Under the pieces are notes generated by a model. It ran no database searches, was not told where the DNA came from, and saw only the letters and a list, made by a program, of their open reading frames with translations. From contig NZ_JAFFQE010000001.1 in NCBI RefSeq assembly GCF_016919005.1, positions 186,001-250,000 on the forward strand: a DNA stretch of 64,000 nucleotides, read 5' to 3'. The first letter of the stretch is position 1, and every line of letters begins with the position of its first letter. The translations under genes and the position numbers were made by a program. This document shows, piece after piece, positions 28,153-37,475 of this stretch. This DNA comes from Desulfopila inferna. Its GTDB lineage: Bacteria; Desulfobacterota; Desulfobulbia; Desulfobulbales; Desulfocapsaceae.

Positions 28153-28782
28153 ATGGACATTATTGTTTTTCAACAAAACGGCTCGGCTCTGAAAAAAATT
28201 GAGGGCATCAAAAAATATGGTCGACAACTGATCATTAAGGATCTTTTTTCCATTGATGAAGGTTTTCCAGAAGTTGTTGAATTTCCCGAAGAGTATGTCA
28301 AACAGGATTTTCAGGGGGATCTGGTTTTAAATTTCCTTAAGCATCCTGATTTGTCAGCTTATCTGGTTGAGTTGTGTGAGCAAAAAAATATACCGGTTGT
28401 AACTACCGGAAAGCCAGGAAAAGGGTATACGCCTTTTACCTGCTGTGGTCTGGGCAGAGGTGAGAAACTTGGAGAATATGGCAGACAGTTTGGTTTTCCG
28501 GAATACAGTGTCGAGATCGAAAATGACCGTATTGTCGGCATTGAGGTTTTGCGTGGAGCGCCTTGCGGAGCAACCTGGGCTGCAATTATCGACACAATCG
28601 GAAGTCCGGTTCAAGAGGCCCTGGTTAAGCTGCCGTTGCGAGTGCAGCAGAATTGTTTTGCCAATCCAGCCGCCTTTGATCCTATTTCCGGAAAAAGCCC
28701 TGTTCATTATGCAGGATATGTACACCTGGCGGCGCTTAAAAAAGCAATCGAAGATGCCACCAAGCTCCAGAAAACAGAATAA
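28153..28782 (+). CDS. DUF166 family protein
   Basis: A 209-residue soluble protein I assign to DUF166, a family known mainly from methanogens and anaerobic Desulfobacterota, with no established role. Visible features are a conserved Cys pair in TPFTCCGLGRG near residue 98, a central strand region (PEYSVEIENDRIVGIEVLRG) and RGAPCGATWAA near 138, plus NCFANP near 177. The invariant cysteines suggest an iron-sulfur cluster or metal site. It converges with lptF and is transcribed alone. Links to corrinoid or C1 metabolism are only suggested by phyletic spread. The family assignment is by memory of its motifs. Confidence 0.72.
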   Translation: MDIIVFQQNGSALKKIEGIKKYGRQLIIKDLFSIDEGFPEVVEFPEEYVKQDFQGDLVLNFLKHPDLSAYLVELCEQKNIPVVTTGKPGKGYTPFTCCGLGRGEKLGEYGRQFGFPEYSVEIENDRIVGIEVLRGAPCGATWAAIIDTIGSPVQEALVKLPLRVQQNCFANPAAFDPISGKSPVHYAGYVHLAALKKAIEDATKLQKTE

Positions 28783-28808
28783 TGCAGGAAGAGGGACTAT
28801 CAAACTTC

Positions 28809-30011
28809 TTATTTGTTGCGTTGTTGCCTTTGGAGCTTCATTTCGTCCAGCTTTTGGCGGAGCACGATGAGTTTGTTATTTAAAGCCTCTGAAAAGAGAG
28901 GCTTCTCGCTTGCAACTCGATAGATTGCACCCATGGTGAGCAGGGAAAAGAAGATGTTTGGCGCCCACATCGAAAGACCAACGGGTAAAAGTGAATCTTC
29001 AGCCAGTGTCTTGCCGATCGTATAGACAACATAGTAAAAAATAAAGAATCCCAATCCAAGAGGAATGCCGATTGCTCGTTTGCCGGGACCTGACTGCAGA
29101 CCAAGCGGCAGGGCCATCAGGCTCATGATCAGGCACCCCACCGGAAGAACCAGTCTTTTGTGAAATTCAATGAGATAGTCACGACCGGTCTCACTGTGGG
29201 AACCATGGGTTAATGCCGCCTGCCGGAGCTCCTTCATATTCATTGCCTTAATCCCGACCACGGTGTTTTTGGTCGCAGGAAGGGTCAGGGGAATGTTGAC
29301 CGTATATCTGTCGAAAATGACAATCTGGCTCTGTTCTTCTCCGGTTCGATGAAGGCTTCCGTTGAAGAGATCTATGGTGACAGCCATGTCCTTTATATCT
29401 GCCGACATACCACCTGTTTGTGCCATGGTAATAGAGGGAGTGCTCTGACCCCGCATGTCCGATACCCAGACATCGCGCCATTTATTCGTCTGCTCATCTA
29501 TATCTTCAACGTATACAACAAGATCTCCAAGTGCAGCTGTAAATTCCTTCTCTTTTATTCCCCTGTCGATCTTCTCCTTGGTAAGCTGATAGAACAGCTG
29601 TTTCATGGCAATTTCACCTGCCGGGATAAGATTAATGGAAATGTAGGCTGATATCATAGAGATGAGGAGAGACACAACGATGACGGGAGGCAATACATTG
29701 TAGAGACTGATGCCGCATGCTTTAAACGCCAGAATCTCAGCATCATTGCTGAGTCGGGTGAAGCCGATAATTACCCCCATCATGGCTGACATGGGTATGG
29801 AATAAATCATCATATTAGGAAACAGATAGGACAACGACCTGATGAAGTCAGAGAAGCTTATGTCCAGTTCCAGAACAACATCGAGAAAAGGAATCAGCCT
29901 TACCAGAAAAAAAATGCAGTTCATTATAATGAAACTTGCAAAAAATGGAGCAAGCATCTCGGTGGCAAGATAACTGTAGAGAAGTAATGGTTTAGGTCGT
30001 ATTTGAGTCAT
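28809..30011 (-). CDS. lptF: LptF/LptG-family LPS export permease
   Basis: Inner-membrane permease of the LptB2FG complex that extracts lipopolysaccharide. Three N-terminal membrane segments (about 15-125) contain the conserved SIPMSAMMGVIIGFTRLSND-AEILAFKACGIS region. A periplasmic domain spans about 130-270, then three C-terminal segments with LPVGCLIMSLMALPLG. The N-terminal sequence resembles LptF more than LptG. The usual partner gene is not adjacent, so lptG and lptB must be elsewhere. It is separated by 361 bp from the divergent topoisomerase genes. Confidence 0.88.
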   Translation of the reverse strand: MTQIRPKPLLLYSYLATEMLAPFFASFIIMNCIFFLVRLIPFLDVVLELDISFSDFIRSLSYLFPNMMIYSIPMSAMMGVIIGFTRLSNDAEILAFKACGISLYNVLPPVIVVSLLISMISAYISINLIPAGEIAMKQLFYQLTKEKIDRGIKEKEFTAALGDLVVYVEDIDEQTNKWRDVWVSDMRGQSTPSITMAQTGGMSADIKDMAVTIDLFNGSLHRTGEEQSQIVIFDRYTVNIPLTLPATKNTVVGIKAMNMKELRQAALTHGSHSETGRDYLIEFHKRLVLPVGCLIMSLMALPLGLQSGPGKRAIGIPLGLGFFIFYYVVYTIGKTLAEDSLLPVGLSMWAPNIFFSLLTMGAIYRVASEKPLFSEALNNKLIVLRQKLDEMKLQRQQRNK

Positions 30012-30120
30012 GCTTTAGAACTGCGGGAATATAATCTCATCTCATCCGGTAAATGGTATACGGCGACAGGCCAAGAGAATACAGAATAAACGATAAAGCA
30101 ACAAGTGGGAAATAAGAATA

Positions 30121-30245
30121 TTTTTTCTTCCCCTGCAGTAGAGTGCCGGGCATGCTGCAGATGTGATCCCGATCACGCCATCCCATGGGTTGTGACCGCC
30201 TGTTTATGGTGGGAAAGCGGCAGAAGCCTTATCGGGAAGAGAAGG
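30121..30245 (+). ncRNA. Candidate structured RNA upstream of the topoisomerase pair
   Basis: Three nested complementary segments are visible. An outer stem is TTTTTTCTTCCC with GGGAAGAGAAGG (TCTTCCC 30126-30132, GGGAAGA 30234-30240). A middle stem is CTGC with GCAG (30155-30158 and 30220-30223). An inner stem is TCCCAT with ATGGTGGGA (30181-30186 and 30206-30214). A T-rich stretch follows the outer stem. It could be an independent small RNA (6S-like overall shape) or the leader of the topoisomerase genes. I cannot assign a family, and the 4.5S signature is absent. The strand is a guess. Confidence 0.35.
30162..30177. promoter_or_regulatory. CRP/FNR-type palindrome
   Basis: TGTGATCCCGATCACG matches the CRP-family half-site layout TGTGA-N6-TCAC. 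It lies in the lptF / topoisomerase divergent region, about 200 bp before the topoisomerase B gene. It also overlaps the structured RNA candidate, so the dyad may be part of that instead. Confidence 0.45.
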
Positions 30246-30372
30246 ATTTTTGTTGAAAATCAGAATATTTTATCTTTTGCCGATAGCAGAGATTTGTTGA
30301 TAAAAAAACTCAAATACAATAGTATTTCGACAATTTCTTCTCGTTCCCTAAACCATAATAAATGCCTAAATA

Positions 30373-32199
30373 ATGAGTACATCCGCAGACATATACGACG
30401 AAAGCAAAATTAAAACACTGAGTTCTCTGGAACACATTCGCAAACGGCCCGGCATGTATATCGGACGTCTGGGCGACGGCAGTAACCAGGATGACGGCAT
30501 CTATATCCTGCTTAAGGAAGTAGTTGACAATGCCGTTGATGAGTTCATCATGGGATCCGGCAAAAGAATCAATATCACCATCGGTGACAACGGATTCGTG
30601 ACGGTCAGGGATTTCGGCAGGGGTATACCGCTCGGCAAACTGGTTGACTGTGTGTCCACCATAAATACCGGTGCAAAATACAATACGGATGTCTTTCAGT
30701 TTTCGGTTGGGCTGAATGGTGTAGGCACAAAAGCAGTTAACGCACTTTCACGTTTTTTTAAGGTATCCGCATTTCGCGAAGGCAAATTTGCCGCGGCAAT
30801 TTTCAAACGGGGGAAGCTGGTCTCTGAAGAGAGTGGCGAAAGCACTGAAAAAAACGGCACACTTATAGAATTCGAACCTGACCCTCAACTTTTCCCGGAA
30901 TATTTCTTTGATCTGGAATTCATAGACAAAAGACTATGGAGATATGCCTATCTCAATGCCGGCTTAAAGCTGTATCTCAATAAAAATTGCTATTATTCAT
31001 CGAAAGGACTCCTTGATCTCCTCGAGAAAGAACTGGACGGCGGAGAATTATACCGGCCCATGTACTACAAGGACCCCACCCTGGAATTTGCTTTATCTCA
31101 TATCGATTCCTATGGCGATACCTACTATAGCTTTGTCAATGGTACCTATACCAGTGAGGGAGGAACGCACCTCTCCGCCTTCAGAGAAGGTATATTAAAA
31201 GGAATTAACGAATATTCCAGTAAGAAGTTCGTCAGCAAAGACGTGCGTGACGGTATTTTCGGGACGCTTGCCATAAAAATTAAAGAACCTGTTTTTGAGT
31301 CTCAAACAAAAAACAAGCTCGGCAACACCGAGATACGTTCCTGGATCGTCAATACCGTCAAAGATGCGGTTTCCAGTGCGTTGTACAAAGATACAGATGC
31401 CGCGGAGATAATGATTGAAAAGATCCTTCGCAATGAAAGGGTGAGAAAAGAGCTGCAGAGCGTGCGTAAAGAGGCCAGGGCCAAAGCCAAAAAGGTGGCA
31501 CTGAAAATCTCCCAGCTCAAGGATTGTAAATATCATCCGGCCAGAAACAAACCATCTACTGACGGCAGGGAAAACATGATCTTCATCACCGAGGGCCAGT
31601 CGGCGGCCGGTTCGATTGTTTCCTCGCGGGATCCGATGACGCAGGCGGTTTTCTCCCTCAAGGGAAAACCTATGAATGTTTTTGGACAAAAGCTTGCCAT
31701 ATTGTATAAAAACGAAGAGTTGTATTCATTGATGCGGGCGCTTGATATTGAGGATTCCATTGCCGGTCTGCGTTTTGATAAGGTAATACTGGCAACCGAT
31801 GCCGATGTCGACGGCCTGCATATCCGTAATTTACTGCTCACCTTTTTTCTGCATTATTTTGAACCTCTGGTGAAGATGGGGCATGTCCACATCCTTGAGA
31901 CACCTATCTTTCGTGTGCGCAACAAGAAAGAGACCATATACTGCTATTCCGAGAAGGAAAGGGAGGCGGCTACCAGAAAACTCAAAGGACGCGGCAAAGA
32001 TGCCAAAAATGTGGAAACCACACGATTCAAGGGATTGGGGGAAATTTCACCAAAGGAGTTCAAACAGTTTATCGGAGCCGATATCAGGCTGCGGACGGTA
32101 AACATGGACTCGGTAAGCGAGGTGGCGAAAGTACTCTCATTTTATATGGGCAAAAATACTCCGGACAGGAAACAGTATATCATGGAACATCTGGTTTAG
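30373..32199 (+). CDS. parE: Type IIA topoisomerase B subunit (topoisomerase IV-like)
   Basis: ATPase and Toprim subunit. The GHKL domain has HIRKRPGMYIGRLGDG, VVDNAVDEF and GLNGVGTKAVNALS. The Toprim part has TEGQSAAGSI (in place of the common EGDSAGGS), SLKGKPMNVFG, ATDADVDGLHIRNLLLTFF and RFKGLGEI. At 608 residues it is the size of ParE or short GyrB. The YIGRLGDGSNQDDGIYILLKE style resembles the Bacteroidetes/Chlamydia-type topoisomerase IV rather than E. coli ParE. The A subunit gene follows after 47 nt. No Shine-Dalgarno sequence is obvious. Gyrase versus topoisomerase IV activity is inferred from the A subunit. Confidence 0.88.
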   Translation: MSTSADIYDESKIKTLSSLEHIRKRPGMYIGRLGDGSNQDDGIYILLKEVVDNAVDEFIMGSGKRINITIGDNGFVTVRDFGRGIPLGKLVDCVSTINTGAKYNTDVFQFSVGLNGVGTKAVNALSRFFKVSAFREGKFAAAIFKRGKLVSEESGESTEKNGTLIEFEPDPQLFPEYFFDLEFIDKRLWRYAYLNAGLKLYLNKNCYYSSKGLLDLLEKELDGGELYRPMYYKDPTLEFALSHIDSYGDTYYSFVNGTYTSEGGTHLSAFREGILKGINEYSSKKFVSKDVRDGIFGTLAIKIKEPVFESQTKNKLGNTEIRSWIVNTVKDAVSSALYKDTDAAEIMIEKILRNERVRKELQSVRKEARAKAKKVALKISQLKDCKYHPARNKPSTDGRENMIFITEGQSAAGSIVSSRDPMTQAVFSLKGKPMNVFGQKLAILYKNEELYSLMRALDIEDSIAGLRFDKVILATDADVDGLHIRNLLLTFFLHYFEPLVKMGHVHILETPIFRVRNKKETIYCYSEKEREAATRKLKGRGKDAKNVETTRFKGLGEISPKEFKQFIGADIRLRTVNMDSVSEVAKVLSFYMGKNTPDRKQYIMEHLV

Positions 32200-32246
32200 T
32201 ACCTATCCGGAAATATTAACAGATACATATCACTGCAGACGTAACT

Positions 32247-34295
32247 ATGTACACACCCCACGGAAAACTACACAGGCTTTTTGATGAAAACTTCCTTGAA
32301 TATACCTCTTATGTAATCAGGGAAAGGGCCATACCCGATATCGATGACGGTTTTAAGCCTGTACAGCGTCGAATTCTGCAAACATTGTATAATATGGATG
32401 ACGGCCGTTTTCATAAGGTGGCCAATGTCGTCGGGGAAACAATGAAGCTTCATCCTCACGGCGACGCCTCTATTTTTGCCGCTTTGGTCAATCTGGCCAA
32501 TAAGGGTTTTCTCATCGAAACACAGGGAAATTTCGGCAATATTTTTACCGGTGATCAGGCCTCGGCTCCCCGATATATAGAATGCCGGCTGACCCCTCTG
32601 GCCAAAGAAGTTCTCTTCAACAAGGATCTGACGGAATTTGAAGAATCCTACGATGGCCGCATGCTTGAGCCAGTCAGCCTGCCCGCCAAAATCCCAATGC
32701 TGCTGCTGCTTGGTGCCGAAGGTATAGCTGTGGGTATGGCTACCAAGATAATGCCTCACAATTTCCGTGAAGTGCTCGAGGCCCAGATAAAAATACTTAA
32801 AGATGAAGAGTTCATACTTTATCCCGATTTTATCAAAAAGGGTTTTCTCGATGTCTCGCAATATGAGGATGGCAACGGCAGGTTGCGTTGCCGTGCCAAG
32901 ATAGAAGAGCTGAATGAGAAAACCATAGTTATTAAGGAGATACCGTATTCAACGACCACCGAATCATTGATCGACTCTGTAGAGAAGGCGGCGAAATCCG
33001 GAAAACTGAAAATAACTTCTATCAACGACTACACCGCGGAAGAAGTTGAGATAGAGATAAAACTTGCCAGAGGTATTTACGCCAAGGATACTATCAAGGC
33101 GCTTTATGCGTTTACCGACTGTGAAGTATCGATTACCCCGAATCTCACCCTTATCAGGGAAGAAGTGCCGGAAACCAGTACCGTAACGAAGGTGCTCAAA
33201 CATAACACCACCAAGCTGGTAGCGGACCTGACCAAGGAACTGGAGATCGAGCTGAGCCGATTACTGGAAAAGCTCCATGCCCGAAAACTGGAACAGATTT
33301 TCATAGAAGAACGGCTCTATAAACAGATAGAGGAAGAAAAAAGCTATAGCGGAGTGGTCAAGACCGTGGAAGAATCACTGCTCCCCTACAGGGAAGAGCT
33401 GGTTCGCGATGTTTCCAGAGAAGATGTGGAGAAGTTGCTCGAGATCAGGATAAAGCGCATCTCCCGTTATGACATTGACAAACAGCACAAGGAAATCCGT
33501 ACCATAAACAAGGATATTAAAATTATACAAACCAACCTTAAAGATACTATCGGCTTCACTATTTCTTACATTGAGAAATTACTGGCAAAATATGGGAAAT
33601 CCTACCCGCGGCAGACGGAGATTACTGAATTTAAAGAAGTCAGTATCCGCAAGGTGGCTTTGTCCAATCTCAATGTGGTGTACAACAGATCAACCGGTTT
33701 TCTGGGGTACAGTATTAAGGCTGAAGACGAAAAAACTGACATTTCCCTGGCATGTTCCGAATACGACAAGCTCTTCCTCATCTTTTCAAACGGAATGTAC
33801 AAAATAATTCCGGTGACAGATAAGCTTTTTGTCGGCCACGAACTGGAATGGTTTGGAACGGTTGAAAAGGGCCAGTGTTTCAATATGGTCTATCGGGATG
33901 GAGAAGAAAATCTCTCTTATGCGAAACGATTTGAAACCCCTAGTTTTATCCTGGAAAAAGAGTATTATCTTTTCAATCAGCACAAAAGATCGAAAATTCT
34001 CCTCCTTTTGCACGGGCATGGAAAGTTTGCCCGCGTCAGTCTGGTGCCTTCCCCTCGGGCAAAATCAAATATTGTTGAAATTGATTTTGAAGAACACCTG
34101 ATAAAGGGTGCCACAGCCAAAGGAAAACGCGTGTCGAACAGAGTGGTTCGACGTGTAGTTGAAGCCGCAGGTGTCGAGAACAGAGATGAAAAGGCTAAGA
34201 ACCTTACCCTGCCCGGACTGGACGGTTCAGGTGAGCAGATTGGCAAACCGAAGAACGAGAGTGAGTCGGACGAAAAAGCGGACGACAAGGAGTAA
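32247..34295 (+). CDS. parC: Type IIA topoisomerase A subunit (topoisomerase IV-like)
   Basis: DNA breakage and reunion subunit. The winged-helix region has DGFKPVQRRIL and KLHPHGDASIFAALV, with catalytic Tyr110 in APRYIECRL. A coiled-coil arm (about 330-450) and a short C-terminal domain follow. There is no gyrase box (QRRGGKG type), so decatenating topoisomerase IV-type activity is more likely than supercoiling. The two residues that anchor quinolones in E. coli GyrA (Ser83 and Asp87) align with Ala74 and Ala78. The last 40 residues are highly charged. It is co-transcribed with the B subunit and converges with the alcohol dehydrogenase gene 12 bp away. Confidence 0.88.
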   Translation: MYTPHGKLHRLFDENFLEYTSYVIRERAIPDIDDGFKPVQRRILQTLYNMDDGRFHKVANVVGETMKLHPHGDASIFAALVNLANKGFLIETQGNFGNIFTGDQASAPRYIECRLTPLAKEVLFNKDLTEFEESYDGRMLEPVSLPAKIPMLLLLGAEGIAVGMATKIMPHNFREVLEAQIKILKDEEFILYPDFIKKGFLDVSQYEDGNGRLRCRAKIEELNEKTIVIKEIPYSTTTESLIDSVEKAAKSGKLKITSINDYTAEEVEIEIKLARGIYAKDTIKALYAFTDCEVSITPNLTLIREEVPETSTVTKVLKHNTTKLVADLTKELEIELSRLLEKLHARKLEQIFIEERLYKQIEEEKSYSGVVKTVEESLLPYREELVRDVSREDVEKLLEIRIKRISRYDIDKQHKEIRTINKDIKIIQTNLKDTIGFTISYIEKLLAKYGKSYPRQTEITEFKEVSIRKVALSNLNVVYNRSTGFLGYSIKAEDEKTDISLACSEYDKLFLIFSNGMYKIIPVTDKLFVGHELEWFGTVEKGQCFNMVYRDGEENLSYAKRFETPSFILEKEYYLFNQHKRSKILLLLHGHGKFARVSLVPSPRAKSNIVEIDFEEHLIKGATAKGKRVSNRVVRRVVEAAGVENRDEKAKNLTLPGLDGSGEQIGKPKNESESDEKADDKE

Positions 34296-34306
34296 TCTGT
34301 AGCCAA

Positions 34307-35467
34307 TTATCGGCAGAGATCAAGGATCGAGAGAACCTTCTCCCTGTCGTACTCCTGTAATCTCCAGATCTTGGCGAGAAAACGGGTGTTTTCGCCGATC
34401 GGCAGGAGATTGCATTCTCCTATCAGCGAGGTCAAGGACACAGGGCAATTGATTTGTTCAAACCATTGTTTAAACTGCTGTGCTGTCGCTGCGGCAATAT
34501 CCTCATCGTCTGCTCCCGCCAGACCAAACAGACGTCGGCCCAGGCCGGCAATTTTGCGTGGCCGGCTTCTGCCTTCAAACTCTAGCCAAGCCGGCAATAT
34601 AACTGCAAGACCAGCTCCATGAATGGTGTCATGCAGGGCGGATATGGAATGTTCTATCAGATGCATGGGCATTCCGACCCTGCCCAGCCCGGCCGACGGT
34701 AAACCACTGAGTGCCAGAGATGCCGACCAGAGGAGCTGTGCCCTGGAATCATAGTCGGTCGGATTCCTAAGGGCTATTTCCGTATTCTGCATCACGCTCT
34801 CGATGATCCCTTCCATAATTCTTTTCTGGAGCGGAAAAAACTCCACCGAGTTTGTGCAGTAAAATTCAACCAGATGGCTGATTATGTCGACCGCTCCATA
34901 AGCAGTTTGTTTCTCCGGGACCGTATAGGTTGTCCGGGGATCCAGAATCGAGACTTTGGGATGGAGAAGCCTGCTGCCGTAGCCGAATTTGTGCTGTTTC
35001 TCCTCGTTGGTGATGACCATGCCTGAGTTATTTTCAGATCCTGATCCGGCTACTGTGGCGATGCAGGTAAGCGGAACTGCGGATTTGATGCTTTTCTTTG
35101 CTGTAAAAAATCTCCAGACATCATGAGGGGCCGGATGGGCGCAGCTGATGGCCTTGGCTGTGTCTATTACCGAACCGCCACCCACCGCGCAGATGACACC
35201 GCAGTTCTTCCGCCGCAGAATGTCCACTCCTTCTTTTACCTGTCTGAGCGTGGGATTGGGCTGAACCCCTCCGAATTCCACAACTGTGCAGCCGGCCTTG
35301 TTCAGCGATTCAATGACCTGGTGGTGCACGCCGTTTCGCAGGATCGATCCCTGTCCGTATACCAGAAGAACATTGGCGCCATAGGTTGCGGTCTCGGGAC
35401 CGATTCTGGAGATAGTGTCCCGGCCGAAGAGTATCTTGGTAGGATTATGGTAAACGAAATTTTTCAC
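34307..35467 (-). CDS. Iron-containing alcohol dehydrogenase (butanol dehydrogenase/YqhD type)
   Basis: NAD(P)-dependent reduction of aldehydes. The start YHNPTKILFGRDTI is typical of the group, GGGSVIDTAKAIS (near residue 95) binds the cofactor, and SHLVEFY and EHSISALHDTIHGAGLAVILPAWLEF contain the metal-binding His residues. It is 386 residues and complete. The physiological aldehyde is not evident. Its start overlaps the rsmA stop by 4 nt, so it is the second gene of an rsmA-adh pair; the functional reason for that pairing is not clear. Confidence 0.92.
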   Translation of the reverse strand: MKNFVYHNPTKILFGRDTISRIGPETATYGANVLLVYGQGSILRNGVHHQVIESLNKAGCTVVEFGGVQPNPTLRQVKEGVDILRRKNCGVICAVGGGSVIDTAKAISCAHPAPHDVWRFFTAKKSIKSAVPLTCIATVAGSGSENNSGMVITNEEKQHKFGYGSRLLHPKVSILDPRTTYTVPEKQTAYGAVDIISHLVEFYCTNSVEFFPLQKRIMEGIIESVMQNTEIALRNPTDYDSRAQLLWSASLALSGLPSAGLGRVGMPMHLIEHSISALHDTIHGAGLAVILPAWLEFEGRSRPRKIAGLGRRLFGLAGADDEDIAAATAQQFKQWFEQINCPVSLTSLIGECNLLPIGENTRFLAKIWRLQEYDREKVLSILDLCR

Positions 35468-36357
35468 AAAGCTTCCTTTGAATCGGTCATCATTTCGGCT
35501 ATGGCCTTGGTCAGATGCACAAAATCCAGCAAGGTAAGATTTTCTGCGCGCTCACCTGCATCAAGCCCGGCTGCTCTGATCGCCTCGGCTGCGGCTATCT
35601 TTGCCCTCTTCTTCTCCCCGAAACCGGTACAAAAATCGGAAAGGTTGTTTAACAGGGTTTTGCGGCGTTTGGCAAAACCAGCCCGGACGACCCGACGAAA
35701 AAGATCAGGGTCAAAAGAGGGCAGGTTCAGTTCCAGGTGGGGCTGGGAGTAAAAATCCAGACGGATGACCAGAGAATCTATTTTAGGCTGAGGGTGAAAC
35801 TCCTGCGGTCTGATCAGCATGATCTTATTTACGCGGGCACAGCTTCCCAAAAGAATTGTGGGTATACCATACTCCTTGGATGAAGGAGCAGACATGAGCC
35901 TCTCAGCCACCTCTTTCTGCAGCATCACCACTACCCAGTCAATATATTCGCTGTTGTCGACAAGCTTGAAGATGAAAGGGTTGGAGATGGAGTAGGGCAG
36001 GTTGGCGATTATTTTGAGTTTGGCACCGCTCTGCTGCACAAGATCGGCAAAATTCGCCCTAAGAATATCACCATGGATGAGGCTGACATTCTCGGGAAGA
36101 TCGTTTTCTTCAGAATGGTAACGGATAAGTCCGCTGTCTATTTCTATACCAATTACCTTCTTTGCCTGCTCTGCAAGTGGGGCGGTGAGTGCGCCCAGGC
36201 CGACGCCTACTTCAATAATGACATCATCCCGGTTGACGGCAGCGCGATCAACAATAGATTCTGCTGTATGAGGATTGATCAGGAAATTTTGTCCGAGACG
36301 CTTACTGGGCGCAAGGTTATGCTGCCGCAGTTTCTGTTGTTCTGTTTTCTTGATCAT
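35464..36357 (-). CDS. rsmA: 16S rRNA dimethyladenosine transferase (KsgA)
   Basis: Dimethylates A1518 and A1519 of 16S rRNA. SAM-binding region: KRLGQNFLINPHTAESIV, then VIEVGVGLGALTAPLAEQ; the catalytic motif is NLPYSISNPF near residue 120; FHPQPKIDSLVIRL and RAGFAKRRKTLLNNL follow. It is 297 residues. The downstream alcohol dehydrogenase gene overlaps by 4 nt. Confidence 0.95.
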   Translation of the reverse strand: MIKKTEQQKLRQHNLAPSKRLGQNFLINPHTAESIVDRAAVNRDDVIIEVGVGLGALTAPLAEQAKKVIGIEIDSGLIRYHSEENDLPENVSLIHGDILRANFADLVQQSGAKLKIIANLPYSISNPFIFKLVDNSEYIDWVVVMLQKEVAERLMSAPSSKEYGIPTILLGSCARVNKIMLIRPQEFHPQPKIDSLVIRLDFYSQPHLELNLPSFDPDLFRRVVRAGFAKRRKTLLNNLSDFCTGFGEKKRAKIAAAEAIRAAGLDAGERAENLTLLDFVHLTKAIAEMMTDSKEAL

Positions 36358-36470
36358 AATATCCTGACGAGGGTTACCGATTGAGTCTTAAGAGTTTTTA
36401 TCAACACTCTAATCCAAATTAAATGTAAGGGAATAGAATAAATAATTACAGATGATCCTTTCGGAATACG

Positions 36471-37475
36471 CTAGCCCAGGGTCGAGCGGGAATAGACATC
36501 ACCTTCCAACGGATGAGATGAGGGTGTTTCACGGTATTGATGATATCCGGCCATGGCGATCATTGCGGCGTTGTCGGTACAGTAACGGGGCTGCGGCAAA
36601 AAAAGTCGAAATGATCGGGCGCCGCAGTTTTCCATCATCGCCTGGCGCAGTCTGCCGTTTGCAGCAACTCCGCCACCCAGGACAATGGTATCTACATGGT
36701 GCTGCTCGGCGGCGAACATGGTTTTGGTAACCAGGACATCGACGACGGCCTCCTGAAAGGATGCGCAGATGTCAGCTGCAGGAAGGCCAGATTTTTCCGG
36801 AAAAGTATGGCACTGGTTTAAAACCGCGGTCTTCAGACCACTGAAACTAAAATCGACAGAATCGGCTTCAAGCCATGCTCTGGGGAAGCGATAAGCATTT
36901 TTGTCACCCTGGTCAGACAATTTTGCGACAATCGGACCTCCCGGATAGCCGAGATCGAGGATCTTGGCGACCTTGTCAAAAGCTTCACCGGCTGCGTCAT
37001 CCCGGGTTCGTCCCAGAAGCTGAAAATCGGAATAGCCTCTGCACAGGAACAAAGAAGTTGTTCCTCCGGAAATAATAAGAGCGATATAGGGAAAAGCGGG
37101 GGTGTCTTCTTCGAGAAAAATGGAAAGAAGGTGACCGGCCAGATGATCTACGCCGACATAGGGTATCTTGCTGACATAGGATAAAGCTTTGGCGTAGGAA
37201 AAGCCGACAAGAAGGGAACCGATGAGTCCAGGCCCCCGTGTGGCGGCTATAAGATCAATATCCATGAGTTTTTTTTCAGCCCGGGCGAGGGCCTCTTCAA
37301 CTATCGGATGAATAGATTCCAGGTGTTTTCTCGAAGCCAACTCCGGTACTACCCCGCCAAATCTACTGTGGATAGCATCCTGGCTGCTGACCACCGAAGA
37401 TAATAGTGTGGTGTCATCCTCTAAAACAGCAGCGGCTGTATCATCGCATGAACTCTCAATTCCAAGTGTCAACAT
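36471..37475 (-). CDS. tsaD: tRNA N6-threonylcarbamoyladenosine synthase subunit TsaD
   Basis: Transfers threonylcarbamoyl to A37 of tRNAs reading ANN codons. ASKHA fold: MLTLGIESSCDDTAAAV, the metal-binding HLAGHLLS (HxxxH), ISGGTTSLFL, DDAAGEAFDKVAKILDLGYPGG and VLGGGVAANGRLR. It is 334 residues and complete. It stands alone, with no tsaB or tsaE next to it. Confidence 0.95.
   Translation of the reverse strand: MLTLGIESSCDDTAAAVLEDDTTLLSSVVSSQDAIHSRFGGVVPELASRKHLESIHPIVEEALARAEKKLMDIDLIAATRGPGLIGSLLVGFSYAKALSYVSKIPYVGVDHLAGHLLSIFLEEDTPAFPYIALIISGGTTSLFLCRGYSDFQLLGRTRDDAAGEAFDKVAKILDLGYPGGPIVAKLSDQGDKNAYRFPRAWLEADSVDFSFSGLKTAVLNQCHTFPEKSGLPAADICASFQEAVVDVLVTKTMFAAEQHHVDTIVLGGGVAANGRLRQAMMENCGARSFRLFLPQPRYCTDNAAMIAMAGYHQYRETPSSHPLEGDVYSRSTLG

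Noticed and set aside
30121-30245. Signal recognition particle RNA
   Set aside because: The GGAAGGAAGCAGC-type tetraloop signature is absent, so only an unassigned structured RNA is suggested.
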